Shown piece after piece: positions 26,659-35,990 of a stretch of 64,000 bases of DNA; position 1 is the first letter of the stretch, and every line of letters begins with the position of its first letter. The notes under the pieces were generated by a model. The model saw only the letters and a list, made by a program, of their open reading frames with translations. It ran no database searches and was not told the DNA's origin. Source of the stretch: a candidate division TA06 bacterium. GTDB lineage: Bacteria > Edwardsbacteria > AC1 > EtOH8. The position numbers and the translations under genes were made by a program. The stretch covers positions 62,001 to 126,000 of the forward strand of contig JACRJI010000016.1 of assembly GCA_016235665.1 (NCBI GenBank), written 5' to 3'.

Positions 26659-28068
26659 TCAAGGTTGGCCGGCCAGCCGCCGGGCTTCTTTTAAAAGAAA
26701 GGTTTTGCGGTTGTTTTTGGGATTCTCCAGCACCATTTCAAAAAGCTGTTTCAATATCCGCCCCATTTCCGGCCCCGGGGCAAGGTCCAGTTCCTTCATC
26801 AGGTCGTTCCCGTCAATTTTCAGGTCCTTGAGGGAAAAGGCCGGTTTTTTGCCGAGTTCCTCTTTGACGGCCTGTTTGAAGGATTCCAGGTAACCCGTAT
26901 CGCCCTCCATGCCCTGGGCCAGGATGTCGGCCCGGCGCAGCCCGATCAGGTCTTCCAGGCCCTCCAGGCCGGTCTTGGATATCAGCCGCCTTAATCCCTT
27001 GCCGGTCTCCGGCACGGCGAACATGTGTTTGGCGATAAGCCCGGTGACCCGGGAGGTGATCTGACCGGAGTATTTCAACCGGGCCAGGATCTCTCCGGCC
27101 ATTTTTGCCCCCAGTTTGTCGTGGCCGTAAAAATGGGCCCCGCCTTCCACGATCTCCCGGCATTGGGGCTTGGCCGCGTCATGCAGCAGGGCCGCCAAAC
27201 GCAGTTCCAGAGTTTTGGGAGCGAAGTCCGCGGTTTTGATGGAGTGTTCAAAAACTTTGTAGCGGTGAAAGCCTCCTGGCTGGGTGACATCCACCCCCTG
27301 TTCCAGCTCGGGCAGCAATATTTTGAGCAGGCCGCTGCGCTGCATCAGCCACAGGCCGATGGATGGCTGATCGGACATCAGCATCTTGTTCAGCTCCTGC
27401 TGGATCCGCTCAGGGGAAACGGTAGTGATAAGTTTGGCGTTCTTCCTGATGGACTTGAAGGTCTTTTCCTCGACCGAGAACCCCAGCCGGGCGGCGAACT
27501 GACAGGCTCGCAGCATCCGCAGGGGGTCCTCGGCAAAGGCATTCGGCGAGACCATCCGGATCAGTTTGTCCTTGACATCCTGAAGTCCATCATATGGATC
27601 TATCAATTCCGAATTCTGCAGTTTGCAGTTTGCAGTTTGCAGTTGCAGCGCCATGGCGTTGACGGTAAAGTCCCTCCGCCCCAGATCCTGCTCCACCGGA
27701 ATATTTGGGTCATACTCCACCGCAAAATCCCGGTGACCCGGTCCGGTGCTTTGCTCCCGGCGCGGCAGGGCAATGTCAAACGTCTTGAATTTGCAATCTG
27801 CAATCTGCAATTTATATTTGATCACGCCAAATGACCGTCCCACCAGTTCCACCCGGCCGAATTGCTTTAGCAGTCTGGTCAGCTCGTCCATCGGAATGCC
27901 GGTGACCAGATAATCCACCTCTTCCGGCTGGAATTGGGAAAAGCTCTCCTGGTCTATGCTGCCCGAATCATCAAGGGCAAAGCGGATGCGGTCGCGCACC
28001 GCCCCGCCCACCTCGTAAAGCCGGCCGGAGGAGTTAATGGCTTTAATTATTTCCGAAGAAAGGTACAT
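26659..28068 (-). CDS. cca: CCA-adding enzyme / poly(A) polymerase family nucleotidyltransferase with HD domain
   Basis: This 469-residue protein would add or repair the 3' CCA of tRNAs. Motifs are VGGAVRD (near residue 20), an altered DYLVTG strand at the catalytic-site position, DFTVNAMAL, LIDPYDGLQDVKDKLIR and AEDPLRMLRACQFAARL. A C-terminal HD domain follows (LAALLHDAAKP, HMFAVPE). Two surface loops contain insertions encoded by 7-bp tandem repeats (LQIADCKFK and LQTANCKLQ). The usual nucleotidyltransferase acidic pair is partly displaced (DIALPRRE is present), so poly(A) polymerase or CCA addition cannot be separated by eye. All tRNAs seen here encode CCA, which suggests a repair role. 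Confidence 0.85.
   Translation of the reverse strand: MYLSSEIIKAINSSGRLYEVGGAVRDRIRFALDDSGSIDQESFSQFQPEEVDYLVTGIPMDELTRLLKQFGRVELVGRSFGVIKYKLQIADCKFKTFDIALPRREQSTGPGHRDFAVEYDPNIPVEQDLGRRDFTVNAMALQLQTANCKLQNSELIDPYDGLQDVKDKLIRMVSPNAFAEDPLRMLRACQFAARLGFSVEEKTFKSIRKNAKLITTVSPERIQQELNKMLMSDQPSIGLWLMQRSGLLKILLPELEQGVDVTQPGGFHRYKVFEHSIKTADFAPKTLELRLAALLHDAAKPQCREIVEGGAHFYGHDKLGAKMAGEILARLKYSGQITSRVTGLIAKHMFAVPETGKGLRRLISKTGLEGLEDLIGLRRADILAQGMEGDTGYLESFKQAVKEELGKKPAFSLKDLKIDGNDLMKELDLAPGPEMGRILKQLFEMVLENPKNNRKTFLLKEARRLAGQP
27617..27648. repeat. In-gene heptamer array (gcagttt, four units)
   Basis: Four consecutive gcagtt(t/g) units lie inside the CCA-enzyme gene and keep its frame, encoding QLQTANCKLQ. 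Confidence 0.85.
27791..27814. repeat. In-gene heptamer array (ctgcaat, three units)
   Basis: Three consecutive (t/c)tgcaat units lie in the same gene as the previous array, encoding KLQIADCKF. Both sit at loop positions between conserved motifs. Confidence 0.85.
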
Positions 28069-28106
28069 GGGGATATTTTATATTAATTATTGGGGCTTTA
28101 CAAGCA

Positions 28107-28135
28107 AAAAAGCCCGGTCTTTAAGACCGGGCTTT
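28107..28135 (-). terminator. Terminator after the B12 radical SAM gene
   Basis: A 10-bp stem (agcccggtct / agaccgggct) with a 3-nt loop is followed by six T on the minus strand. Confidence 0.92.
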
Positions 28136-28155
28136 GGGCAATTCCCTTAAATCTT

Positions 28156-29631
28156 TCAGCAGTTGAACACTTTCCGGAAATGGTAACCGTAGATGGTCAA
28201 GGTGATGGCGGTGGGAAACAGTTTCGGCCTTTTAAACAGGGTCCAGAATACCAGTCCCCAGTACTGAAAACGCTCCCTTCCCCACACTCCCAGCACCACG
28301 ATGGAACTAGCAAAGGCAGCCAGCCGGGAGAAGCTGAACCTGGGCTTCTGCACCCTCACCGGTTGGTATTCCCTCAAAAAGATCCTGAGCCTCCGGTAAT
28401 AGTTCCGGGGCGAGTAAACGGTGCTGACTATCTTTTTGTAACCATCCAGCAGTTGGTCCGGGCCCATCTTGGGGATGAAATTCAGGTTAAAATCGGTGTT
28501 GTCCCCGGAGAAGGCCGTGGTCAGACGGTTCTGGTCTCTGAGCCGCCAGTAAAGTTTGGTCTTGGGAAGAACGTTTAGCAGGCTGACCATGGCGGTGGCG
28601 ATCCCGCTCTGCTGAATGAACTTTATCTGGGTGTCAAAGATGCTCTTGGGGTCGCTGTCGAAGCCCACGATGAACCCGGCGTGGACCTGGATGCCGTAGC
28701 CCTGTATCTTTTTTACGCTGGCGATCAGGTCCCGGTCCCTGTTCTGGTACTTCCCGCATTCCTTCAGGCTGTCCTCGTCCGGGGTCTCTATGCCCACGAA
28801 CACCTGGTCGAATCCGGCCCGGGCCATCAGAGACAGCAGTTCATCGTCGTCGGTCATCTCTATGGAGGCCTGGGTGATGAACGTGAATGGATGCTTGTGC
28901 TCCTCCATCCAGGTGATGATCCGGGGCAGCACCTCGGTCTTCAGACGGGCCTTGTTGCCCACGAAGTTGTCGTCCACTATGAAGGCCCCTCCCCTCCATC
29001 CCATCTTGTAAAGGGCCTCCAGTTCGCCGGTGATCTGCCCGGCACTCTTGGCACGGGGCACCCGGCCGTAAAGCAGTGAGATGTCGCAGAAATCGCAGTT
29101 ATAGGGGCAGCCCCGGGAATACTGGAGGTTCATGGAGGAATATTTTCTGGCGTCGGCCAGTTCCCACAAGGGACGGGGCGATCTTTCCAGGTCGGCCCAC
29201 TGGTCGGTGTCATAGATATGCTGGGGACAGCCTTTCTCCAGATCGGACAGGAAAAGGAGCAGGGTGATCTCCGCCTCCTTCAGCACCAGGTGGTCGATAT
29301 CGGGAAAATCCTGGGGGTTGGCCGAGAACAGCGGGCCGCCGGCCACTGTTTTTACTCCGTGCTTCCTGCACAATTTCACTATCCGCCGGACCGAGGGCCG
29401 CTGGGCGTCCATGGCGCTGATCAGCACCAGATCGGCCCAAGCAATGTCCTTTTCTTTCAGTTTTTCCAGGTTGAGGTCCGCCAGCTTAAGTGTCCAGTCC
29501 TTGGGCAACAGGGCGGCCACTGTCAGTAGCCCCAGGGGCGGGACATTGGCCTTTTTAAGGATGAATTTTAAGGCATGCTTAAAACTCCAGAAGGTGTCCG
29601 GATACTCCGGGTAGACGAGGAGGGCTTTCAT
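28156..29631 (-). CDS. B12-binding radical SAM protein, HpnP/DUF4070 group
   Basis: This 491-residue enzyme has an N-terminal cobalamin-binding Rossmann region (about 1-140, with VAGGPLF and LKEAEITL). The radical SAM core has the [4Fe-4S] cysteines C175, C179 and C182 in RGCPYNCDFC. GGAFIVDDNFVGNK, FVGIETPDEDSLKECGK and GFIVGFDSDPKSIF match the DUF4070 group that contains the hopanoid C2 methylase HpnP. The C-terminal 90 residues are hydrophobic and basic. Methylation of an unactivated carbon in a lipid is a fair hypothesis, but no hopanoid genes are in the window and the group has other members, so the substrate is open. Confidence 0.9.
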   Translation of the reverse strand: MKALLVYPEYPDTFWSFKHALKFILKKANVPPLGLLTVAALLPKDWTLKLADLNLEKLKEKDIAWADLVLISAMDAQRPSVRRIVKLCRKHGVKTVAGGPLFSANPQDFPDIDHLVLKEAEITLLLFLSDLEKGCPQHIYDTDQWADLERSPRPLWELADARKYSSMNLQYSRGCPYNCDFCDISLLYGRVPRAKSAGQITGELEALYKMGWRGGAFIVDDNFVGNKARLKTEVLPRIITWMEEHKHPFTFITQASIEMTDDDELLSLMARAGFDQVFVGIETPDEDSLKECGKYQNRDRDLIASVKKIQGYGIQVHAGFIVGFDSDPKSIFDTQIKFIQQSGIATAMVSLLNVLPKTKLYWRLRDQNRLTTAFSGDNTDFNLNFIPKMGPDQLLDGYKKIVSTVYSPRNYYRRLRIFLREYQPVRVQKPRFSFSRLAAFASSIVVLGVWGRERFQYWGLVFWTLFKRPKLFPTAITLTIYGYHFRKVFNC

Positions 29632-29740
29632 GGAAATGGCTTTCTTTGCCGGGAGTTACTTCGGTCAGACCGGGTTGAAGCCCTTTTATTATGGCAATAT
29701 AGACCCGGAAAAGCGGTTTGTCAAGGGGTTAAGAGAAAAT

Positions 29741-29770
29741 AAAAAACCGCCTTGATCGGCGGTTTTAAAA
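29741..29770 (-). terminator. Terminator after the MFS_3-type gene
   Basis: The arms aaaaccgcc / ggcggtttt with a 6-nt loop have A and T runs on both sides. Confidence 0.88.
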
Positions 29771-29787
29771 GATGATCAATCAGATCA

Positions 29788-31038
29788 TCACATTATCTCT
29801 TCCAAGGTCTGCTTGGCCGGGTCAAAGTTGAAGAACCTGATGACCGAGGGCACAAAGATCAACACGAAGAAGGCCGTAAAGGTCAGGATGAAGCAGCTGG
29901 TCATCAATGGTCTTAACGGGAATATCTCGCCCAGCCAGCCGCCAGCCGCAAAAGCTATGGGAGTCAGGCTGCCGGCCATGGTTCCCAGCAGGCCGAAGAC
30001 CTTGCCCCGCATCTCGGCCGGCACGGTGATCTGCATCACCGCGCTGATCAGGGCGTTGACCACCGCTATGGACATACCGATCAGAGCCGCCATCACCGAC
30101 ATGTATATCATGTTCATGTGCACCGGGAACAGCGCCATGCATGCCGCGCTCATCAATGCTCCCAGGTAGAAGACCAGGAATCTTTTATTGATGGGAATTT
30201 TTATGACCGATGTCATAAAATAGCCCAAAAAGGACCCCCCGGTCAGCACTCCCATCACTATGCCGTATTTAGCCGCACCCAGGTAGGGGATCTTCTGGAA
30301 CATCGGCAGCACCAGGAAAAACCCGATATTGGCGAAGAAATTCAGCACCCCGAAGATCACAAAAGAATATTTGAGCCCGCTGAATTTTTTTACGAACAGC
30401 AAACCTCCCTTCATATCCTCAAAAAAACTTAGTTTGTGAGCCTGGTGCTTTACTGCCGGGATCTTCATGAATAGTATGGCCACTGCGGAAATGACATAAG
30501 ATATCCCGTCGAACAGGAACATCAGCGGAGCCTTAAGCGCCTGGTACAGAAATCCGCCCCCGGCGGTACCGATGATGGCGGTGCCGTTGTAGGCCAGGCT
30601 GAACACCGAATTGGCCTGGACGATCTGCTCCGGCGGCACGATGTCCGGAATGGCCGAGCTGACAGCCGGGTTGAAAAAAGACCCGCAGATGCTTAAGACT
30701 ATCCCGGCGGCGAAGACCATCCATATCTCCAGCATCCCGGCCCAGGCTGCCAGTCCCACCCCGGCTGAGGCCAGTCCCCGTAGGACATCCATAACGATCA
30801 GAAGTTTCCTGCGCTCGACCCGGTCCACCCACACCCCGGCAAAGGGCGAGATCAGCACCCGGGGCAAAGTGGAGACGGCCATCAGGGTCCCCATCAGGCC
30901 GGTGGAACCGGTCTTCTCCAGCACCCAGAAGCCCAGGGCTATGGCGTAAAAATTGTCGCCCAGCGAGGAGACCAGCTGTCCCTGCCAGAGGAGGAGGAAA
31001 TTGCGGTTCCAGAGGGATGGCGTTTTTTCTTTCAGCAT
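29788..31038 (-). CDS. MFS efflux transporter
   Basis: This 416-residue inner-membrane protein has about 12 helices and an N-terminal motif WNRNFLLLWQGQLVSSLGD characteristic of the macrolide-efflux-like MFS group. Motif A reads GVWVDRVERRKLLI. The substrate is not predictable. Its start is 27 bp beyond the DUF5916-like gene stop, so the two probably share a transcript although their functions look unrelated. Confidence 0.92.
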   Translation of the reverse strand: MLKEKTPSLWNRNFLLLWQGQLVSSLGDNFYAIALGFWVLEKTGSTGLMGTLMAVSTLPRVLISPFAGVWVDRVERRKLLIVMDVLRGLASAGVGLAAWAGMLEIWMVFAAGIVLSICGSFFNPAVSSAIPDIVPPEQIVQANSVFSLAYNGTAIIGTAGGGFLYQALKAPLMFLFDGISYVISAVAILFMKIPAVKHQAHKLSFFEDMKGGLLFVKKFSGLKYSFVIFGVLNFFANIGFFLVLPMFQKIPYLGAAKYGIVMGVLTGGSFLGYFMTSVIKIPINKRFLVFYLGALMSAACMALFPVHMNMIYMSVMAALIGMSIAVVNALISAVMQITVPAEMRGKVFGLLGTMAGSLTPIAFAAGGWLGEIFPLRPLMTSCFILTFTAFFVLIFVPSVIRFFNFDPAKQTLEEIM

Positions 31039-31065
31039 GTTGTTCCTGTTGAAATATTTTTATCG

Positions 31066-33114
31066 TTAGAATCTGATCGAATAACTGAACTTTGCCAGAA
31101 AATAGTGATCGAACTCATCCGTGATAAGGTTACGGGGATGGTTATAGACCAGATACAGCATGGATCCGGGACGCACTTCACAACCCAGCAGGATATTTGA
31201 ATTGAGATCTTCCACATCCTCTAATTGAAAATATCTTTGAGCCGGGGTCCCGGAGGTGGTGCTGGTCCTGATGAACACCCGGGCAAACAGCCTGGAGGTT
31301 ATCTGGCAGGATATTCTGGTGTTGGAGATCCACTGCCATTCATTGCTTCCCTGCCTGACGGCGAAAATTGAGGGGTACACCGTCAGGTTGGAAAGCGGCA
31401 AAAAGATCAGCCCCATGGTAGCCTGCCGGAAATTGTCATTGTACAGTTCTCCCGCGCCATATGACAAGGCGATCCCGGTCATACCGCCAACGTTGGTCTC
31501 GAATTCCAGGACGCCCATCTTGTTTGCAAACTCCTCCTGTCCGTACCGCTCAAAAGAACGTCCGCCGTTCAGACCGAAGCGGTATTTGCCGGTGGTAACA
31601 ATATTGGTCCACAGACCCACCTCGTTATTGGTCATCCGGTCACCCAACTCCTGTTTGCGGATCCATTTGCCGCCCGCATCTAGATACTGGAATGTCCCGC
31701 TCAACGGGAATTTATGGTACCCCTCAAAGTGCGATCCCCACCGATCAATGTCCACTGTTTCTATGAATCCCTGGGATACCCAAAATTCAGGCCCGGACCG
31801 GAAGAACCTTGCTTCCCAAAAGTTCAATGCCGTTTCTGATTTGAACTCCGCCACTCCGGCCCATTCATCACCGGTAATTCCCTGATTGGCGGATCTGGCG
31901 GTCTGAACGGTCAGTTGCAGCGGACCGTAGAGAGGAAGGTTCAGGTCCAGCCCGGCTGACCGGCTGTAATTGCCTCCCTTCTGCTGATTGGTAGCCGTGA
32001 TCCCGGCAAAGGCTTGCCCTAATAACGGGTGTTTGGCCCGCAGCAGGGAGAAATTCTGGCCGTTATCCTTTGTCTGGACGTCCAGGCAGAGAAGTTCGGC
32101 CCGTCCGATCTTGCCGTAAAGCTTGGCCCCGGCCTCTATCTCGTTCATCCGGCGGGTATAGAAAAGCTTGATCGGCGTATACAATATGCTGGCGCCCTCC
32201 ATGAAGAACGGCCTTTTTTCGGCCAGGAAAAGCTCCTGCCCCTGCTGGTAGGAAAGATTGAACCGGAACTGGTCGGCCTCTATCTGCCCGAAATCAGGCA
32301 GGTAGGTGGCGTTAAGGTTTAGATCCGATGTAATGCCATACTTAAAATCCAAGCCGGCCCGGAATTTGAGCGAATCGGTGCCATGCTGGTACTGGGACAA
32401 GCCAAAAGGCAGCAGCTCAAAACGTTTAATTTTCGGGTCGATGGTCATTCCCGCCAGCTGGCCGTACTGGGAAACACGGCACCAGTTGTCGATCCTGGCC
32501 CAGCTGGAGGTTTCCCAGTGGGGCCGTTCCAGCCGGTAAAAGTTTATTCCCCAGGACATGGTATCGGCTTTGTTAAAACGCAGTTCTCCGAACGGAATGG
32601 CCATTTCCACCGCCCAACCGGCTGAACCAATTGACGCCCGGGCCTGCCAGCGGCAGTCCCAGTTGGCATCCACGGTCCGGCCCTCGTCAATTATCCTGCC
32701 GTCGGTTCTGGTGCTCTGAGGATTGACGGCAAAATAGTAGGCATTGCTCTTGTCATTATAAGTATCGATGGTCACTTCCAGACAGTCATCCAGATATACC
32801 TCTCCGTCCCGCTGGTTACAGGAGGCCTGTATTCTGTCAGGCTGGTCCTCATGCATGTAGGCGCCGATGTACAGGTTCTGGTCGTCGTGGCAAAGGTATA
32901 TCCTGGTAGGCTGGGTAACGGCGCCGCCCGGTGTGGGCAATAAAAGATAGAACTCTCCGGTCATTCCGGCGTTCTGCCAGCATGAGTCGTCAAGCTTGCC
33001 GTCCAAAACTGGGGCCTGTTCAACCCGGACCGCCCTGAGGCTGGGGGCTTGGGCAACGGAAACTGATGCCTTAACAAGTAACAGCAACATTATTACAAGC
33101 GTTTTGACATTCAT
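31066..33114 (-). CDS. DUF5916-like outer-membrane protein with CBM9-like N-terminal domain
   Basis: This 682-residue exported protein begins with a signal peptide (about 1-21). A CBM9/DOMON-like sandwich follows (about 25-220), opening 'APVLDGKLDDSCWQ' and containing LYIGAYMHEDQP and FAVNPQSTRTDGR. The remaining residues are alternating amphipathic strands ending KFSYSIRF, with a terminal phenylalanine as in barrel proteins. This is the DUF5916 layout. The ATG at 33114 is preferred over the in-frame GTG at 33123 because AAGGAAG then has normal spacing. A role in binding or uptake of an external carbohydrate is possible but unproven. Confidence 0.88.
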   Translation of the reverse strand: MNVKTLVIMLLLLVKASVSVAQAPSLRAVRVEQAPVLDGKLDDSCWQNAGMTGEFYLLLPTPGGAVTQPTRIYLCHDDQNLYIGAYMHEDQPDRIQASCNQRDGEVYLDDCLEVTIDTYNDKSNAYYFAVNPQSTRTDGRIIDEGRTVDANWDCRWQARASIGSAGWAVEMAIPFGELRFNKADTMSWGINFYRLERPHWETSSWARIDNWCRVSQYGQLAGMTIDPKIKRFELLPFGLSQYQHGTDSLKFRAGLDFKYGITSDLNLNATYLPDFGQIEADQFRFNLSYQQGQELFLAEKRPFFMEGASILYTPIKLFYTRRMNEIEAGAKLYGKIGRAELLCLDVQTKDNGQNFSLLRAKHPLLGQAFAGITATNQQKGGNYSRSAGLDLNLPLYGPLQLTVQTARSANQGITGDEWAGVAEFKSETALNFWEARFFRSGPEFWVSQGFIETVDIDRWGSHFEGYHKFPLSGTFQYLDAGGKWIRKQELGDRMTNNEVGLWTNIVTTGKYRFGLNGGRSFERYGQEEFANKMGVLEFETNVGGMTGIALSYGAGELYNDNFRQATMGLIFLPLSNLTVYPSIFAVRQGSNEWQWISNTRISCQITSRLFARVFIRTSTTSGTPAQRYFQLEDVEDLNSNILLGCEVRPGSMLYLVYNHPRNLITDEFDHYFLAKFSYSIRF

Positions 33115-33177
33115 AAAGCCCACTTCCTTTTAAAGGTTTTCAATATTTTCCCAATTATAGTTATGCCAATGAAATTT

Positions 33178-34128
33178 CTATTTAGTCTTGCACCCCTTTA
33201 TGGCAAAGAACTGCCTGGCGCAAAATACATAATAACTGCCTTCTTGAACATGCCGTTTATACAGCTTCTCCCGGCAACGGTACTTGCTTTTCAAAGACAA
33301 ATATCTTTCATAATCCTTTGTATTGCCGCCGCCCGCAATAATCAATTTTTTAAGCTTTCTCATCTCCTGTCTTTTTTCATTTTTCTTTTCTTCTATTTTT
33401 AACTCTTTTCTCCAGTTTTCCATTACCATTTTTTGTTTTGGGGTTTCATACGGTGGTATGGCCATCAAGGGCTGGCTATTTATTTTCGCATCAATCTTAG
33501 TGAAACCGGCGATTTTCAACCATTGCGGTACGTACTGTGCGGCGTTATAATGACCCAAACCCAAGGCGGCATTGCCTTTGCTGCACAATATAGATATTTT
33601 ATGGAAAAACAGTTCGTCTTTTATCGGCAACTCTGGTTCCGAGGTTATTGTGTGCTGCAGAGACATTGATAAATTATCCGGTTCTTTGCATAGCACTGTC
33701 CCGCCCGGTTTTAATATCCGATGCATCTCATTTACAGCTTTCTGTGGGTTAGACAGATGCATCAGCATTGTCTGGCATATCACCACATCGGCAAAATTAT
33801 CAGGATACGGCAGTTTATAGGCATCTCCTGTTTTAAACTCGGTGGTACCGCCCTTGGCCCAGTTTAGCGATAGTTTTTTTGCCTCAGTTACCAGCTTGGG
33901 ACTTATGTCCACCCCGCAATATTTCCCGCCTTTCCCAAAGTACTGCCAATATAATGTTCCCAGATACCCCAGGCCACAACCAACATCGACCACCGTCTGT
34001 CCGTGTTTGAACCCTGTCCACCTGGACAAAAGAGTGACGTATTCCGGCTCCCACATGAGCTTTCTCTGATCAATGATTCTACGTTTATAACGTTCTTTGG
34101 CCCATTTGTTCTTGGCTGGTTTTCTCAT
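33178..34128 (-). CDS. SAM-dependent methyltransferase (AT-rich)
   Basis: This 316-residue class I methyltransferase has motif [13 protein letters not shown] (near residue 50), an acidic GVDIS strand and the motif IV-like [13 protein letters not shown] followed by [12 protein letters not shown]. The last 100 residues are lysine-rich and of unknown fold. Its start overlaps the stop of the YgiQ gene by ATGA, so the two are translationally coupled. Base composition is visibly lower in GC than in all neighbours, and codons such as aaa, tat and ttt dominate. That suggests more recent acquisition or relaxed selection. The substrate is unknown. Confidence 0.87.
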   Translation of the reverse strand: MRKPAKNKWAKERYKRRIIDQRKLMWEPEYVTLLSRWTGFKHGQTVVDVGCGLGYLGTLYWQYFGKGGKYCGVDISPKLVTEAKKLSLNWAKGGTTEFKTGDAYKLPYPDNFADVVICQTMLMHLSNPQKAVNEMHRILKPGGTVLCKEPDNLSMSLQHTITSEPELPIKDELFFHKISILCSKGNAALGLGHYNAAQYVPQWLKIAGFTKIDAKINSQPLMAIPPYETPKQKMVMENWRKELKIEEKKNEKRQEMRKLKKLIIAGGGNTKDYERYLSLKSKYRCREKLYKRHVQEGSYYVFCARQFFAIKGCKTK

Positions 34129-35909
34129 GATTGCCTCTTATTGCGTTTACCTGCCTGAAGTTTTCTTTCATGATCCCCAGCCCTTTTCCATCCCTCATCC
34201 TGGGTTACATCAAGGGCATACCTCTGTTTCAATTTCCCGGCAGCAGTCCGCTCAACGAAAAGCTCTTCACCGTTAAATGGGTTTTTACCAGTATGATACA
34301 TGACGGCCGAGGCGGTCATGGGCAGGGGTATGAAGTCCTGTACCTGTTCCACAGCCAGGATGTGCTTCTTTAGGAAGCGCTTCAGTTCCAGCATGTCCTC
34401 CAGTCGGCAGCCGGGGTGGCTGGATATCAGATACGGCACCAGGTACTGCTCCCGCCTGCTCAAGCGCCGGAAGATCTCCAGGAATTCAACGAAGGTGCCG
34501 ATGCCTGGCTTGTTCATCTGTTTCAGGACGGTGGCCGAGCAGTGCTCTGGGGCGACCTTAAGGTGCCCCCCGGTGTGCTCCTGTATCAGTTCCTTCAGAT
34601 ATTTGCGGTCGTGCAGCGCCAGGTCGTAGCGCACCCCGGAGGCCACGAAGACCTTCCGCATTCCCGGCACTTTCAGGGCTTCGTGCCAGAGCTTGACGCT
34701 GGGATGCTGTCCCGGCTTCAGGTTTTCGCAGATCTGCGGCGCCAGACAGCTGGGCTTCCGGCAGAATTTCTCCCGGCCATCAGCTTTGCACCCGGTGCCG
34801 TACATGTTGGCGGTCGGCCCGCCGATGTCGCTGATCACACCTTTGAACTTGGGATCCTTGGCCAGGAGTTTTATTTCATTTACGATCGATTCCTGGCTGC
34901 GCGACTGGATGACCGGGCCCTGATGAAAATACAGGGTGCAGAAGCTGCAGCCTCCGTAACAGCCCCGGTGTGAGGTGATGGAATATTTAACTGTTTCCAG
35001 GGCCGGGACCGGTTCTTTGTATGAAGGATGGGCTTGGCGCTGATATGGCAGGGAATAGACCGCGTCCAGCTCTTCGGTATCCAAAGGCATGGCCGGGGGA
35101 TTTGCCAGCAGGTACCTGTCCCCGTGCTTTTGCAGCAGTTTTTTTCCAAAATGCGGATTGGCCTCGCTGGACGCAATGACAAAAGCCTGGTTGAATGCTT
35201 CCTTTGAGGAGGACACTTCCTCGAACGACGGCAGCTCGGCATATTCTGATGCTCCGAAATTCGGAAGTTCCGAATTTCGGCAAATGACCGCCGTTCCGGG
35301 TATGCTTTGTAATTCTGCATTCTGCATGCACCCTGAGCTTGTCGAAGGGTTGCATTCTGCATTCAGCAGTCCGGCTATTCTGCCTACCGCCCTCTCCCCC
35401 ATCCCGTAGACCAGCAGGTCTGCTTTGGCGTCGAACAGGATCGAGCGCCGCACCGCGTCGTCCCAATAATCATAGTGGGCCAGCCGGCGCAGGGAAGCCT
35501 CTATCCCGCCCAGTACTATGGGAACATCCTTGCAGGACTGGCGGATCAGGTTGGAATAAACTATCACCGCCCGGTTGGGGCGCAGGCCGTGGCGGCCGCC
35601 GGGGGAATAGGGGTCGTCGTGCCGTAGTTTTTTGTTGGCGGTGTAATGGTGCAGCATGCTGTCTATGTTCCCGGAGGTGACCCCGAAGAACAGCCGGGGC
35701 CTCCCCAGCCGCATGACATCGGCGGGGCTGCGCCAGTCCGGCTGGGCGATGATGCCCACCTTGAAACCCTGTACCCCCAGCACCCGCCCGATCACCGCTG
35801 CGCCGAACGAAGGCTGGTCCACATAAGCGTCGCCGGTGACCAGGATCACATCGCATTGATCCCAGCCCAGGGCTTGTATTTCTTTTTTGGTTGTCGGTAA
35901 AAAAGCCAT
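34125..35909 (-). CDS. YgiQ-family radical SAM protein
   Basis: This 594-residue protein of the YgiQ/UPF0313 family has the N-terminal [29 protein letters not shown] block, [22 protein letters not shown], and the radical SAM cysteines in GCYGGCSFC (about residue 330). [13 protein letters not shown] appears in the C-terminal part. The reaction is unknown for the family. Between [12 protein letters not shown] and the ELPSFEEV block the chain carries an extra low-complexity stretch (about residues 183-220), encoded by heptamer, REP-like and inverted repeats. The last part, after about residue 560, is short and basic. It is coupled to the methyltransferase that follows. Confidence 0.93.
   Translation of the reverse strand: MAFLPTTKKEIQALGWDQCDVILVTGDAYVDQPSFGAAVIGRVLGVQGFKVGIIAQPDWRSPADVMRLGRPRLFFGVTSGNIDSMLHHYTANKKLRHDDPYSPGGRHGLRPNRAVIVYSNLIRQSCKDVPIVLGGIEASLRRLAHYDYWDDAVRRSILFDAKADLLVYGMGERAVGRIAGLLNAECNPSTSSGCMQNAELQSIPGTAVICRNSELPNFGASEYAELPSFEEVSSSKEAFNQAFVIASSEANPHFGKKLLQKHGDRYLLANPPAMPLDTEELDAVYSLPYQRQAHPSYKEPVPALETVKYSITSHRGCYGGCSFCTLYFHQGPVIQSRSQESIVNEIKLLAKDPKFKGVISDIGGPTANMYGTGCKADGREKFCRKPSCLAPQICENLKPGQHPSVKLWHEALKVPGMRKVFVASGVRYDLALHDRKYLKELIQEHTGGHLKVAPEHCSATVLKQMNKPGIGTFVEFLEIFRRLSRREQYLVPYLISSHPGCRLEDMLELKRFLKKHILAVEQVQDFIPLPMTASAVMYHTGKNPFNGEELFVERTAAGKLKQRYALDVTQDEGWKRAGDHERKLQAGKRNKRQS
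35254..35280. repeat. Perfect 27-bp inverted repeat inside the YgiQ gene
   Basis: The 13-bp arms ccgaaattcggaa and ttccgaatttcgg are separated by one base. The repeat is in frame and encodes SELPNFGAS on the minus strand. Confidence 0.85.
35315..35366. repeat. Heptamer array split by a REP-like element inside the YgiQ gene
   Basis: Units of tctgcat at 35315-35329 and again at 35353-35366 flank ccctgagcttgtcgaaggg (35331-35349). The element seems to have inserted into a pre-existing array; tgca stands on both sides. Confidence 0.8.
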
Positions 35910-35947
35910 GACTAAAGAATATCATATTTATTTTTAATAAGCAAATA

Positions 35948-35977
35948 AAAAAGGGAGATCCTGCGATCTCCCTTTTT
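35948..35977 (-). terminator. Terminator after the C_GCAxxG_C_C gene
   Basis: The stem agggagatc / gatctccct has a 4-nt loop, A-run before and T-run after; it lies 14 bp beyond the stop codon. Confidence 0.88.
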
Positions 35978-35990
35978 AAGTTTCGGTATC

